Positions 40,038-53,400 of a DNA stretch of 64,000 nt are shown one piece after another. Origin of the DNA: Adineta vaga (lineage: Eukaryota; Rotifera); assembly GCA_021613535.1 (NCBI GenBank), contig CP075497.1, positions 3,410,001 to 3,474,000 on the forward strand, in the 5' to 3' direction. Position 1 is the stretch's first letter; every line of letters begins with the position of its first letter. The notes below the pieces were generated by a model that was not told where the DNA came from, did not search any database, and saw only the letters and a program-made list of their open reading frames with translations. Position numbers and translations under genes: made by a program.

Positions 40038-40400
40038 TTATTTGATTTCGGTGAAATAGGCTACTAAAAAGACAACAGCGCCAATAAATACAATGGTAAT
40101 GAATATATTAACACCGAGAGTAATTCTTGACATGATCTTTGCTTTTCTAAGATAATCTCTTTCTGCAAGTTGTTTTGTATATATAGACAATAATATAGCA
40201 AAGATACCTAATATTATTGCACCAAATAAAATATTAATTTGTGACCAAATCATGTAATCAGTAATAGTTCCTTCTCCTATTTCAGAAGTCGTACTGAATA
40301 CGGTTGATTTATCTTCAGATGCTGATTTCTTTTCTTCTGATAATTGAATTGGTCCTGTCGGTTTGTATTTCTCTGATGCTGGTGGTAGTTGGTGTGACAT
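40038..40400 (-). CDS. CD225/dispanin (IFITM-like) small membrane protein
   Basis: A single exon of 120 residues. The N-terminal 50 residues are polar and Pro/Ser/Glu-rich. They are followed by a hydrophobic segment (about 52-70, YMIWSQINILFGAIILGIFA), a cytoplasmic loop (KQLAERDYLRKAKIMSR) and a second transmembrane segment (about 93-115). The spacing and the loop ending in a basic (S/A)xxAKxx pattern match the CD225 domain of dispanins. Members include IFITMs, PRRT2 and TUSC5, which act in membrane fusion and vesicle traffic. Family assignment is by pattern; the typical double Cys after the first membrane helix is absent. An upstream overlapping frame starts at 40530 (see findings). Confidence 0.6.
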   Translation of the reverse strand: MSHQLPPASEKYKPTGPIQLSEEKKSASEDKSTVFSTTSEIGEGTITDYMIWSQINILFGAIILGIFAILLSIYTKQLAERDYLRKAKIMSRITLGVNIFITIVFIGAVVFLVAYFTEIK

Positions 40401-41475
40401 TCATCGGGGCTTGTGATATGGCAGGATATAAAGATGTTATTGATATGTAGAACGGATCTCGACTATTTTTACTTAGATTATTCAAGTTATTTTCAACTGT
40501 TTGTGCTTGAGAAAAGTCGTTGATAGCCATTTATAAATGCTGTCCTTGTCACAGCTAATAATAATAATATTTCAGTAAACAGCAAAACCATAAAATATTT
40601 TTTTATTCTGTTGATTTTCTTCATAATATGTTTTATTTTATAAAATTCACCATGAAAAGAAGAAGAAGAATATCTGGAATATTTATTTTGACTGGAAAGA
40701 AAGTTGAATGTATATATCAGTCATGTTGAATTCAATTTAATGATATATTAGTTGACTTACACTAAGAAAAAGACTTTGACTTGTGACGTCAATAGAAAAA
40801 TTAAAAAAAGATGGATCGAAGATATATCTGATATATTCTATCACGTATATAGTAGCTAGAATGCTATCAACAAATACAAAGACGAGATACAGTGAGTTTA
40901 ATTAAATTGTAAAAATTATCGATTGAAAAGATTCTCTAGCTATTGTACAGACAGATTGTTATGTAGTTTTCTATGAATCCTTTTTGTATTCATCGTCTTA
41001 TATGATACAAATGATGGTGATATTGCAAAAACAGATCAAATTCATCAAGCTATACATTGATATAATGACAATTCAACCACACAACTATCCATCATATGAA
41101 ATGTATAACGTTATATTTAGTCAATTTGATTTTCTAATTATTTATCAATCAGAATGATACATATGCCGACCAAGTGAATATCTATTTTCGCTACAAAACA
41201 TTAAGGATATCACTGTTGGTATATGAGATTCTCCAGATATTATCGTTCAGTTTCTAATGAATATTTGATATTCGGGTTACCATTTAATTAGTTAAAACGT
41301 AGCAGATAGCGCCATCTATTTAGACCGACGATTGGTTCAACTTAAAATTCACATATTTTACCAATCGTAGTAATTTCATCTGCCAGACAGAACATTGGAT
41401 CGTTGTGTTTAATTTGATCAGTAAAATAAACTCGAGTTGAGACGTTTCTAAATTGATATTTATTTTAGAAAAAGT
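40401..41475. promoter_or_regulatory. Divergent promoter region, dispanin / RPF1
   Basis: About 1.07 kb lies between the two divergent start codons. It contains the upstream overlapping frame on the minus strand (40530-40315) and a TAGCGCCATCTATTT element near 41309-41323. A TTTATTTTAG acceptor-like sequence lies 10 nt before the RPF1 start. There is no other recognisable content. Confidence 0.4.
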
Positions 41476-42556
41476 ATGGTTCGTCATAATAAAGATGCAA
41501 ATTCATCCGAACATGATGATCGATCATCACGACCACGTCGTAAACAAACAAGACGACGAGAAGATAAAGATGATGAACCATCATCGACAATACCAACTGG
41601 AGATTTACAAATTCGTAATAAAATGGTTCGTCAATTATTCTATGCAAAATTAAAACGTTCGAAATCAAAAGCAAAACTAAAAGAACGTAAAGAAAGACAA
41701 AAATCTGATGGACCAAAAGAAGAACCACAAACGATTGAAAAAAAACGTAAACGTGATGAAACATGGGTTGATGAAAATGATCAAGAAACATTAGATGATA
41801 TTTCCAATGATGAATTGAGTAGTTATTTTACTCGACAAGCTGATGGAACTGAACCAAAGTTATTATTAACCAGTCAAGAAGGTTTTCCAACATCATTAAC
41901 AAATAAATTTCTCAAAGAATTAGCAAGAGTTCTACCAAATACAACTTATTTTCAACGACGACATCATCCAATTAAACGAATTATTAAAAAAATGAATCAA
42001 TTAAAGTAGCACATACCTTTCATTTATCGTTACAAGAAAGAAAACTGTATTTTTATTTCATTTTAGTTACACAGATTTACTTGTTGTCAACGAGGATCAT
42101 GGTAAACCGTGTACTCTTTACATTTCTCATTTACCCGAAGGTCCAACAATGAAATTTCGTTTAACAAGTGCTCGTTTATCTAAACATCTTCGTTCAAATC
42201 GTGGTAAATCTTGTGCAAAATTAACCATGCGACCTGAAATTATTCTCAATAATTTTAATACTCGTGTCGGTATTCGTGTTGGTCGTCTTCTTGCAGCATT
42301 ATTTCCTCATGATCCTCAATATAAAGGACGTCATGTGATTACATTTCATAATCAACGTGATTATATCTTCTTTCGTCATCATATGTATCTATTTAAAAAT
42401 GATAAAAAAGTTGCATTACAAGAATTAGGTCCACGATTTACATTGAAACTAAAATCCATTCAACGTGGAACATTCGATGCAATCTATGGTGAATATGAAT
42501 GGATGCATAAGCCAAAACATAAAATGGATACAGGAAGAACAAAATTTTTTCTGTAA
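41476..42556 (+). CDS. RPF1: Ribosome production factor 1 (Brix domain)
   Basis: Two exons (41476-42005, 42067-42556) give 339 residues; human RPF1 has 349. RPF1 is a nucleolar Brix-domain protein needed for 60S precursor assembly. The N-terminus is Lys/Arg/Glu-rich (nuclear targeting and RNA contact). The Brix domain shows [85 protein letters not shown] and the closing GEYEWMHKP, collinear with the family. An AATAAA-like signal lies soon after the stop (about 42574). The start ATG is 10 nt after a TTTTAG acceptor-like motif. Confidence 0.95.
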
Positions 42557-42851
42557 TTGTTTTGTTATGTGTTGAATAAAAACAAAAGAAAATAAATATC
42601 TCGATATAGCAAAATGTTTTGATCTTTCACATCATTTTATGAGAGTACTCGGTATGATCAAAGAGATATGAATTATTCAAAAGTATCGCATTTCTTCGAA
42701 GTACTTCATTTTCACTATATACACATTGTTTGATTATACGATAATATTAAAGATTGTTAATCACTCGTTTTTTTCTTCTTCGTGAATTGAATTAACAATA
42801 GTTGGAAAAGAACACTTCTTTACATGATCAAAATAGTTGTTGATGATTTGA
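42557..42851. other. Convergent 3' flanks of RPF1 and nAChR
   Basis: This is a short AT-rich gap with an AATAAA-like signal for RPF1. Nothing else is seen. Confidence 0.45.
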
Positions 42852-45773
42852 TTAGGGTCGACGGGATCCTCGCCATAATTTTGTTTTTTGTTGTGTATGG
42901 AATCGAATGAATGGTGCAGCGACAAGAAGAGCTAAGGTCGATCCGACTGTTAAGAAAAGAAAAATATAAAATAGGATTTTATCAACTTTTGTTGCAATTG
43001 CACGCCAATCATTCGTTATTCGTTGGTCACGTTCGAGTTCTTTCTGTGTTCGTAATAACGTATGTAATGTATCTTGAATTTCATCATGAACAGTTCCTGT
43101 TGAAGTTGAACGAGATTTTGAATGACGTCTGATAGAATTTTCAGCTTGTTGTAAACGTGATAAACGCTTATACTTCTGTTCTTTTGAAGTTGAGAGATCG
43201 ATTTGAATGGAACTACTCTAAATATAGAAAAAAAAGCATTAGATAAAAAGAAACTACTTCACCATTTTTCTACTAATAGTTCTTGAAATATCAAAAGTAT
43301 CGATTAGATTCCTCTGATTGAACGTATAGTGTCTGTCATTGAATATATTAGATAGTTGAAACAAATCGATTCTATATCAATAAGTTATATTTATTGTTCT
43401 TTTCAATCTAAGTGAAAACTGTGGTCGAAACGTAAATGATGTTATTCAAAGTAATGAAGATTATATTTACCAAACTTGTCAGTAACTACTTGAAAACTAT
43501 TTGTTTATTCATGCACATAAATAATAACTTAACAGTTATCTTTCTTTTTTGTTTTTATTAAGAGCAAGCTAATTAATTTATGTCATGCTTACAACGTGAA
43601 AGTCATGCACTTGATTGGATTGTATCTTCTTCTTTTCCTACGATTTCCTTTTTTAATGGAAATCTGATTCAACATATGTCTTTTTATTGACTGAAGATAT
43701 AATTACATCCATTGTTTATCTATTGAAAGGCAAACTTTTTTTTCTGTCTGATAAATGGTTAACTAATTGAAGATGTCTTTTCTTTGACTATCATTTCTAA
43801 TTCACGGAGTGAATTTGTAGGACAATTCTTCTATCTCAAATAACTTAATCTTTACTATTTTTAGATAGAATCGATCTGTCTATGAAAAATTCATATAATT
43901 GTTTACTTTGAAGATACAATAGATAATTATTGTTCAGAAAAGATTCACTGAACTGAAATAATAACGAATCCAAACGAACTTACATCTGTTGTTGCTGTAG
44001 TGGTTATTACTGGTTTTGTTTTGGTTTCATTAATATAAGATAATTTCAATCCATTAGCAGCCATACGATTGTATGATAAAGGACTTCGATCACGATCATG
44101 TATATTGATTTTCCGTTCAGTTGGTTCTTTTCCTGAACATGGACATTTGAATTTTTTCGATTTTCGAATGGTTCGAAAAATATTCGCAACAGATAAACTC
44201 AATAATTGTTGTAACCAAAATGGTATTTCATTCTTTTTTGGACCACGATAATGTAGATTAAGAACAAGTACAGTCATCATAACCGATACACTTGTCATAG
44301 ACATAACTGTCGTTAAATATAAACCTAAAAATAAATTAAAGAAAACAAACGTGATAAAAAGAAGAAGAAGAAGGAGAAGATTTTACCAATTAGTGGAATA
44401 TATTCACTTGTTTCAGGCATACTTTCAGCAATAGCTAACATAAAAACACTAAATGCAAGTAACACAGTGATTCCCAAAGCAATTTTTTCACCAGATTCGG
44501 GAGGTAAACAAAAGACAAGTAAAGTTAAGACTGATAACATCACACATGGAAAAACAACTGAATATAAATAATATAAAATTCGTCGTCGTATTCGAACATA
44601 AAATGTTATATCTGGAAATGGTTCCGGACAACATGGATATCGTACAATATTAACTTGATAAGATGTATCGATCAAATCCCATTCACCATTTGGAACATAG
44701 TTTGATAATTCAATTGCATTATCACGTTCAGCTATTGACACTTGATAACCATTGTAAGTCCAACTACCAAATTTTAACTTACATTCTTGTTCATCATATG
44801 GAAAATACGTCACATCAATTTGACATGTACTTTTTAAACGAGTTGGAATTGGCCAAAATACACTTCCATCATAATCAATCATTGCATTGGCTTGCATGAT
44901 ATTACTATTAGAAAATTCATCGGCATTCTAAAATATTGAAAAGCTATTTTCATAGTTTTTTTATTCTTTTTCTTCTTCTTTTACATTATAGAGAACTATA
45001 TCTGGTAACCAGATGAGTTTAGATGGCAGATTGAGACGACGAATTCCATTGAAATCATCAGGATTCCATCGAAGAAATTCATCGGTCCTATATGATAGAT
45101 CAGGTTTGTTTTGGTATTAGTGAAGATTATTCCTATAAACTTACCATCCTTGATCAAGCCATACATTCGTAATCAATATTTGATTTTTTTCCATCTGTAA
45201 ATAGAACAAATTTAAAAAGAGTACTCATTTTATATAATTTACCATATCAAATATTTGTGTTAAGGTTAAACCAAGTTTAATTGGGACTGGCATACTAGCA
45301 TTTCGTACTGGTCGAACATTATTCGAATAGTTTCTAGTTATATACAAATCATTTCGAAAAAGAAATTCAAAAAAGAAATTTTACTTCATAAGAAAATAGA
45401 GAAGATGTTGTTCATCTGAACAATTGATTCGTGTTCGATTACTACAGTCAACTAATGTACCATATGGTGATCGATATTCTTGACAATGAATCATACCTAA
45501 TCATTTTAAAAAAAGAAGAAGAAGAAGAAAATTTCAAAATGTTGAAGAGGTAGAAATACTAAGATCGATGATTATGAAAGCATTTTAATGATATTCTACA
45601 TTAAAATTCAATGAAATACTTGAGTTTGTCTTTCATGTAGATAGAAAGATACATAAGAAAATAGTCTATATCTATCTAAAACGGTACTTACTAGATAATG
45701 TAAGTGTTATAATGATAATAATTATAATTGATATGATTGATCGATTGTTTGAAAATAAAGAAAAAGAATTCAT
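42852..45773 (-). CDS. Nicotinic acetylcholine receptor alpha-type subunit
   Basis: A Cys-loop ligand-gated cation channel subunit for the neuronal or muscle membrane. Exon 1 (from 45773) encodes a signal peptide with a long Ile run. The extracellular domain shows [20 protein letters not shown], the Cys loop [23 protein letters not shown], and vicinal cysteines in YPCCPEP (44623-44643), which define an alpha subunit able to form the agonist C-loop. M1-M3 follow: [35 protein letters not shown] (M2 with the intermediate-ring Glu) and [18 protein letters not shown]. After the M3-M4 cytoplasmic loop comes [20 protein letters not shown] (pre-M4 amphipathic stretch and M4). The stop is at 42852. 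The intron at about 43220-43983 is some 760 nt, long for this genome. It resembles the alpha7/alpha9-like group most, but I cannot assign a subtype. Confidence 0.93.
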
Positions 45774-46746
45774 ATTGATATTGAAAGAAATTCGATAGGT
45801 TTATTTCGAAGAATAACAATAACTAGAAGTATTGACAGAGTTGAATGTTCTGGTATGCTTGCTTGCTTTTGCAAGACGAGAACATGTCTTCTACTACTTG
45901 TCGTCACTCAGGGAAGAAAAAAAAGGAGAAAGAAGAAATCTCGAGAAAACGAGAGAAAAAGAGGGAGATGTAGAAAATATGTTTTGCCTTTATATTGAGA
46001 AATACGATGAATCGTATTACATTGATGTGTACATGTTATTAATCACACATACAAACACTTTATTGTTTTCTGTACATGTCATTTGTCTTATCCAAAACTG
46101 TTTGACAGTAATTCTTAGTTAATTTGTTAGTTGTCATTATATATATAATGAATATATGAATTGGTTTTTAACTAATAAAGATGCAGATGTGAACATATCT
46201 ATGTCAGTTTTGTGAATTATCTCGACTTATTCATAATACTGTCTATGGTAATATCTGTTTGTCAATATATAGATGAAAATATGGAAGTTTTTTTTTTCCC
46301 TAATAAAAGTCAAGAGATTAATCTGTTTATTGATCTTGACAACAAATTCTTCTTGTTGAACTTTCAAAGAAAAAGATTGTTTTTATTTGAATTGAATTAC
46401 GTATGTATGTATGTCGTAAAGTAATAGATATAATTACAAGAAAAGAAAGAAAAAAAAAAGAAAACAACACAAATGAATAACAAACAAAGGGAAAAGATTT
46501 GCTTTCGTTTAAATGAGATACCCTTTGTGAAAGAAAACAGAACAAAAATGGCAGTGTAATTGGATAAGAATGTGTGTCGCATGGATTTTTCTGATGAATT
46601 TGAGAGACTTTGTTGTGTGTTCTCGAATTCATATTGACTTTGAAAATTAAAATGATTAATTATGTACGAGTGATACTCGTTAAAAAAGTAGAAAGATCAT
46701 CTTCTACTTCTTTTTTTATATAAACTCTATACATCAATGGTGTCAT
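45774..46746. other. Intergenic, about 1 kb, no gene seen
   Basis: This lies upstream of the nAChR subunit and downstream of the myosin III stop. It has poly-T/poly-A tracts and a GAAAGAAAG purine stretch. Short frames present here have no recognisable composition. Confidence 0.45.
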
Positions 46747-49700
46747 TCAAAGATCATTCAGTTTCATTCGATTATCCCCGAAGTTCTGTTGCTGTTGATG
46801 AAATGGACTGTTCGATTTAATGATTAAATCATCATCATTTAATGTATGTCGAGATCGAAGAACACTACGAAAATCAATTTGTTTCGTTTCATTAATTACA
46901 CGACGTTTTGATAATGTTTGACCAGTACTTAAATCTTGACCAGTCTTACGGAGCAGAACATGAAATGCATATTTGGGTTGAGTTGACATGGAAGATTCCT
47001 GCAAGGAAAGAAAAAGAATAGATTTGATCTGCATGTAATAAATTTCCAGAATGTTCTAATCATCGATTCATTTACATTTATTAATTCTTTGGATAAAAAA
47101 TTATTTATTAGAGTATTTTCAATCACGATTCATTGGATTATTTTCATCATATTTTATGATTTAGAGAAATTTTCTTCATTAGATTGTTGAAGACAATAGA
47201 GTATCTATATCGAAACATGCATATTAGTTCTTTTTTCAAGGAAAATAAGGTATGATGATTTGAGTAATTCATTGTTCATAGAATAAAAAAAGCAATTAAA
47301 ATATTTATCTAATTTTCCTCATGGACACTCGAACATAAAACGTTTCAGGATGTAATAATTTTTTGATTAGTTTTGTAAATATTTCTTTAGGGATCAATAT
47401 TCATTCTTAGTATTAAGAATAAGTTCTTGTTGTGTCTCGAAAATGCACTTTTAAAAAGATATTGAATTTACCCGTGTGATTGGTTTTACTGATTGATGTG
47501 ATGGTGGTGGTGGTGGTGGTGTTGGTTGTGGTTTCGGTGATGACGATATATGATTTGGAAAAATTGTCGGTGGTGTTTGTTTTTTTTGTAACAAAGGTTT
47601 ATGATTATTGGTAATAAATGAAGCAATACCTCGTGGTTTTATTTGATTATTTCCATTGAAATGAGTCGGACGATTATGATTCTGGGCACCAGAATAGCCA
47701 AAACGTTTAAAGACGGGTTGTTGATTTTTAATATGTTGTTTTTGATATTCTTGCACAGCATCTAAGACAGTTATGGGTTTCGGACTATGAGTTTGTTCAA
47801 TAGATAGATGTGGTTGTGATGTAACATTGACTTGAGTAGAAATAATAGATTGATTTTGAATGTGATGTTTGTTGGGAATATTATGATGATGATGATGATG
47901 AAGTTGATTGTAATAATGTGAATGAACTGATGCAGCCGCCTCAGCTCGTGCAAAGATGTCTCTAACTTGTGCAAATTTGGATACAGATGATGATGATAAT
48001 GGTGAAGGTGATCGATTTTGTATCGTTATTTGATGTCGAGATCGTGGAGATGATCGAGAAGCAAGGAAAAGTGCAGGTGGTGGTGGAGGTAATGAAATCG
48101 ATGAGGAGATCATTGATGGTTTTATTGAAGTTGGCGCATCTGGAGGTGGTAATGGTGGTGAGAGAATGACAAATGGTGATGGTGATGGTAATGGTAATGG
48201 TAGTGGTGGTGGAAACATACATTGAGAAAACTTTTGTAAATATTTATTACATCGACCAGAATTGATAGATGGAGGTTCAATCGATTTCGAAGGTACACAA
48301 TAATTTGTTTTAACAATTCTTGTAAAAAAATCATTACTTATCAATTCAATTTGTTGTAAGAAACAAAGAATTTGAGCTTGAAAACGTTGTCGATAAAGTG
48401 AATAAGCTTTTCGTACAATAAAACCACGATAACATTTTTGAATTATCGTCGCTGCTGATTCATATGCATTCGTTGATTTTGATTTCTTGTTATTTATCCG
48501 TTGAAAATGATGACGTTGAAAATAACCACGAAGGCATGATTGAATGCGAAGAGCAGCTTTTTCTTTTTCTGATTGTTCATTATCTACAATTGGCTAAAGA
48601 AGAAAAAAAACGACAATAAAAACGTTTTCAAAGAGAACAATAAACGAACTCGTGAAAATTTCGGATGTCGATGAAGTTCTTGAATAATCATATCATTCGA
48701 ATGTTTATATTGTCGTTGTTTAAAACGTGAACGAGCTAATCGCATTCGAACATATGATTGAATTGTAATTATTCCACGCATCATATCCGTATAGAGACGA
48801 GATAATTGTTCAGCATGATAATATTTCAAAAACACTTTACTTTTACCTGGAAAAATTACAAAAAAAAGTGATTTCAAAACGTTCGTTCATACAAACAAAT
48901 ACAAACCGGTTGTCCAATTTTGCATCTTTAATTTATGTAAAATATTTTCACATGTTTCACGTGTTAATGGTAAATCCATTGTAATTGGATAAGCAAGGAT
49001 TGAATAGCGTTGAACAAACGTTGCAAATGGTATTCGATGTGAAAATCCATACCGACGGATTTTTGCCGCTAAAACAAAATTTACTTGTATCTAATAGATT
49101 CAGATTGCTTTTCTTACCTGCAAGAATTCCACTGTATTTCAATTGTTCAAGAATTGTTTGAGTATCGAAACATCCTGGTATACGATCATTATTTGGTTTA
49201 AAACAACGAACGAATCTCGGTGATCCATGAACCATTTTGGAAAAGAGATCCGTTAATGAATAACGAAAATATGTACCAACTGTTGCTTGTACACGATTAT
49301 GACTGGCATTTAATGGCAGTAATGTATTCGTAATATCGAAATTATTTATTGGAATTTCATTTACTGATGAAGTATATCGTTGATTATCATTATCGGGTAA
49401 TGTACCTGTTTTAGTTAGAGAAAATTGAAATAATGAACTAACTAATTGAACACGTGATGAACGGAGTATTTGAATGATTTCCGGTGCTAAATAATCACGA
49501 TTCTTTTCTAGAAAACCACGAGCATCGTATTGAACTCGACCGGCAAAATGTATAATAGAAAATGATGGAATGAATTGAAGAGTAGATGATGAAGATGAGA
49601 GAGAATGTTGTGAACTCGAAGAAAAACTTGATTTTGAACGAATATATAAAGGAGAATTGGAAAAATTTGCATTTAATTTATCAACTAAAGTGTAGTCTGT

Positions 49701-50450
49701 TGCTTTAGGAAAACGACTTTCTTCATCGATTAATGCTAAGATTCCAACCTAAAGAAAACATTTCATTCAAAATATCTTCTAACATTTAAAATAATCAAAC
49801 TCACTGGTTTATTTAGAAACATATCTAATAATGGTCGATTATCATAAAAAGTAAAGTCCATCTTCGCTGGTAATGGTAGTACATTAAGATTTTCATTGAT
49901 ATATTCTTGTCTTTCACATGCAAATACATGTTGATTGAAATAATATTGAATTTGTTCATTCGCTATGTTAATACATAGTTGTTCGAATGTATTGGTGGAA
50001 AAATTTTCAAAACCAAATATATCTAAAATTGCGATTTTCAATGCATCTGAATCATTTATTTGTTTGTTTAGATTTGAATTTATTGAGTTTAATGATGAAT
50101 TGATTGGTTGATTCGATGAGTTTAGTGTTAATGCTTCTTTTTTAATTGATGGTATAGCACGTAATAATAATGGGGAAGACGGTTGTTTTGCATTAATGCA
50201 AAGATTATTTGATGATTGATAATGTTTTTTAACATTATTTTCAACTGTTTTCTTTCTTAGAGCTAAATTTGTTTCACTTATTGCTCGACTGGATAGATTC
50301 AATCGTGATTGATGAGATTGAAGAATTTTATTGGTTGATTTTTGTTCGACAACTTTCACCCAACTTGTTGATGATGATGCAGCCACAGCTTTTGTCCAAT
50401 TTTCAATTAAATTTCGAATTGGTTTATCATTTGATGATAAGTTATTTTTA

Positions 50451-50490
<40 letters not shown>

Positions 50491-53400
50491 AATCATTGAT
50501 TAAGTTTGTTGTATGAGAATTATTAACTGAATGATCTGATGGCATCGGAGTGTTACTTGTATTATTATTATTATTATTTGTATTTAATAGATCATCATCA
50601 TTATCATCATCGACGTCGTCGTCATCTGCTGTTTGAAATAAATATACTGATGAAGATGTTGTATCTAAACAATCAAATGTACGTTTCATTGCATACATAA
50701 TTGTTGGTGGTGGATAAGATGTGATGAGAAGAGGACTTGTGTGATTCGGCTCTTCATCTATTTCATTTTCACATGGATTTTCTTGATTATTATTATTATT
50801 TGTATTGTAATCATGATTAGAATGAATACTTGAATCATCATTCGTTGAAGGATTTATTGTTTCTATCGTTGGAGCAAGTAATGCAGAGATTCGATTAACA
50901 ATCCAAGAAAACAGTCGATTATAAACTAAAAGAAAAAAAAAGAAAGATTATATCAAGTATTTACGTTCTTTCTTTTTTGTATAGGAAACTACTTACGAGC
51001 TTTTGCCATTGCATCTCTTGTTGATTGTGATTCTTGTAATGTTGTTGAACGTTGAATTGTTTCACCACGTGTAACGATATTACACGTTGTTAATGCAATA
51101 TCAAATTCAGTTATATCAATACCAAATAATTCACATACAATTTGAAGTAAATAACGATCTGATAGACATGTTTTTCCATCAATAAAATGTCCTTCATTTT
51201 GATGAAAACTTATATTTCCTAAATGTAAAAGACCAGCTAATATCCGATAGATAGATTTCACTTCATTAGAATGAAAACCAATAATTTCAAAACATTTTTC
51301 AATGGCTGCAAATTTTGATTTGAAACTTTCCGATAAATCTTGGTCATCTTGTAAACCTGTTGTTAAATAATGATATGTTTGATTTGTTGATAGATAAAAT
51401 GCTTTTTCATCGTTTGGTATCGATGAAGCTAAACCATGAAATAAATAATAAAATATATGAAAATTTCTTTCAGAATGTCCTTGATTAACTACACGAGTCT
51501 TTTCTAAAAGATATTCGGATAAACGTGCACCAGTAACACGTCCTTGTTTTGTAAATAACATTTCAAGATATTTGCCAAATCGTGACGAATTATCATTGAT
51601 TATCGTTCGAGCATTACCAAAACCTTCGATTAATGGATTGATTTGAAGAATCTTTTCTTGTAAACTTTTATTCGGTGCATTGCCAAGAAATGTTAATTGT
51701 TTAACAAGAAAATTTGCTGATTGTGTTTTACCTGATCCACTTTCGCCTGATATAACAATATATTGATTTTCTAAATCATGTAACATTGCTTGATAAGTAA
51801 AATCAGCTAATGCATAAATATGTGGTGGTTGTTCACTTTTGATACTAGAACGATACCGATTCATTGCATCTTTTCCATACAATGGTAATGATTGAAATGG
51901 ATTAACAGCCTAATACGAAGAGAAGAGATGGATTTCTTTTGAAATGATTTAAACGAAACTTACAACAAGTATATCACCAATATATGTATAGATTTGATTA
52001 GCAAGAAATCGATCGTACATATAAGTAATAATTGATTGTTCATCGAAAGTTTCTAATTGTGCTAGATCATCAGTTGAAAATACGGTAGGTTGTTGTACTG
52101 ATGGAGTATCGTTCATTTTACCGGATGGATTAACAGAATAAGTTGAATCATATGTTGAATTATAAAAATTTGAATTGTCGACTTTCTTCGATAATGAAGG
52201 ATGACAGAGAGGATTGGAATCATTCATAGATGAATGGACCTTATTCTGTATACTTGGAGAGTTATGATTTGGCTAAAGATAAAATAATTCAATGTTCTTT
52301 TTCTATTTTCAATAAAGACAAATAAACTTTACTTCATTTGTAGGTAACTGTTGTTGTTGTTGTTGTTGTTGTTCATGTTGTGTTGGTTGAGACTTTCGTT
52401 TCGTTTTATAAACTTGTGTTTGCTGTTGTTGGACTTGCTGACTTGAATCATTATAATAGTGATTTTGATAATGTTCATTTTCAAATGCTAATAGCGATGG
52501 CGCTGGTGACGGCGGCGGTGGAGCTGCACGTTTATGATTCTCAACAATTTGATGTGGTGGATTGTATGGTTTTCCAATGACTTGTATCATTCGTTTTGGT
52601 GGTGGAACTAACGGTTCAATAGTTGGTGAATAAGGTTTTTTTGAAGCATCAATTGCTGCTGATGAACATGTTTCGGATTTGCCTCGGATACGTCCGTTTT
52701 TGACACCACATGTTTCACGAGATTTTTTTCCTGATAAATCATAACAACGTTTATATCGATGAACAATTTGTACAATACGTCGACGAGCTTCATTTGCATC
52801 GGTTGGTATATGTGTTATAAATGGATGAGTTAACATTTGACCAACAGTTGGTCTAGCTTCGAAATCTTTTATTAGACATTGATGAATAAAATCATTGAAT
52901 TCTTTCGACCAATCTTGTGATTGACGTAAAGTTGGTGGTGGATTTCGAGGTATAGATACAAGTGCACGCATAGGATGCATATCCGCTAATGGAGGTTCAC
53001 CTAAAAAAGAAAATTAATGTTCCATCTATAAATGTATTCCATCGTAAGATAAAATTCTATTTACCTTCAGCAATTTCAATTGCCGTTATTCCAGTTGACC
53101 AAACATCAGCACGTGTGTCATAATCATAATCCATTTGTCTTTCACATGCAATCACTTCCGGTGCCATAAAGAATGGTGTACCAACAGAAGTATTTCGTCG
53201 ACCATTATTCGGATTTAAATATGCACTTACACCAAAATCAATTAATTTAACATGACCATCGCCAGTAATTAAAATATTATGACCTTTTACATCACGATGA
53301 ACAACATTATTTGAATGAAGATGATACAATGCTTTTAATGTTTCACGTATAATATAAGCAATAATTGATTCATCCAATCGTTGATTAGCTTTTAGTGTTG

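Noticed and set aside
50269-50516. Plus-strand frames with poly-Tyr/poly-Leu runs
   Set aside because: Antisense shadows of the Asn-coding repeat in the myosin III insert; no other protein character.
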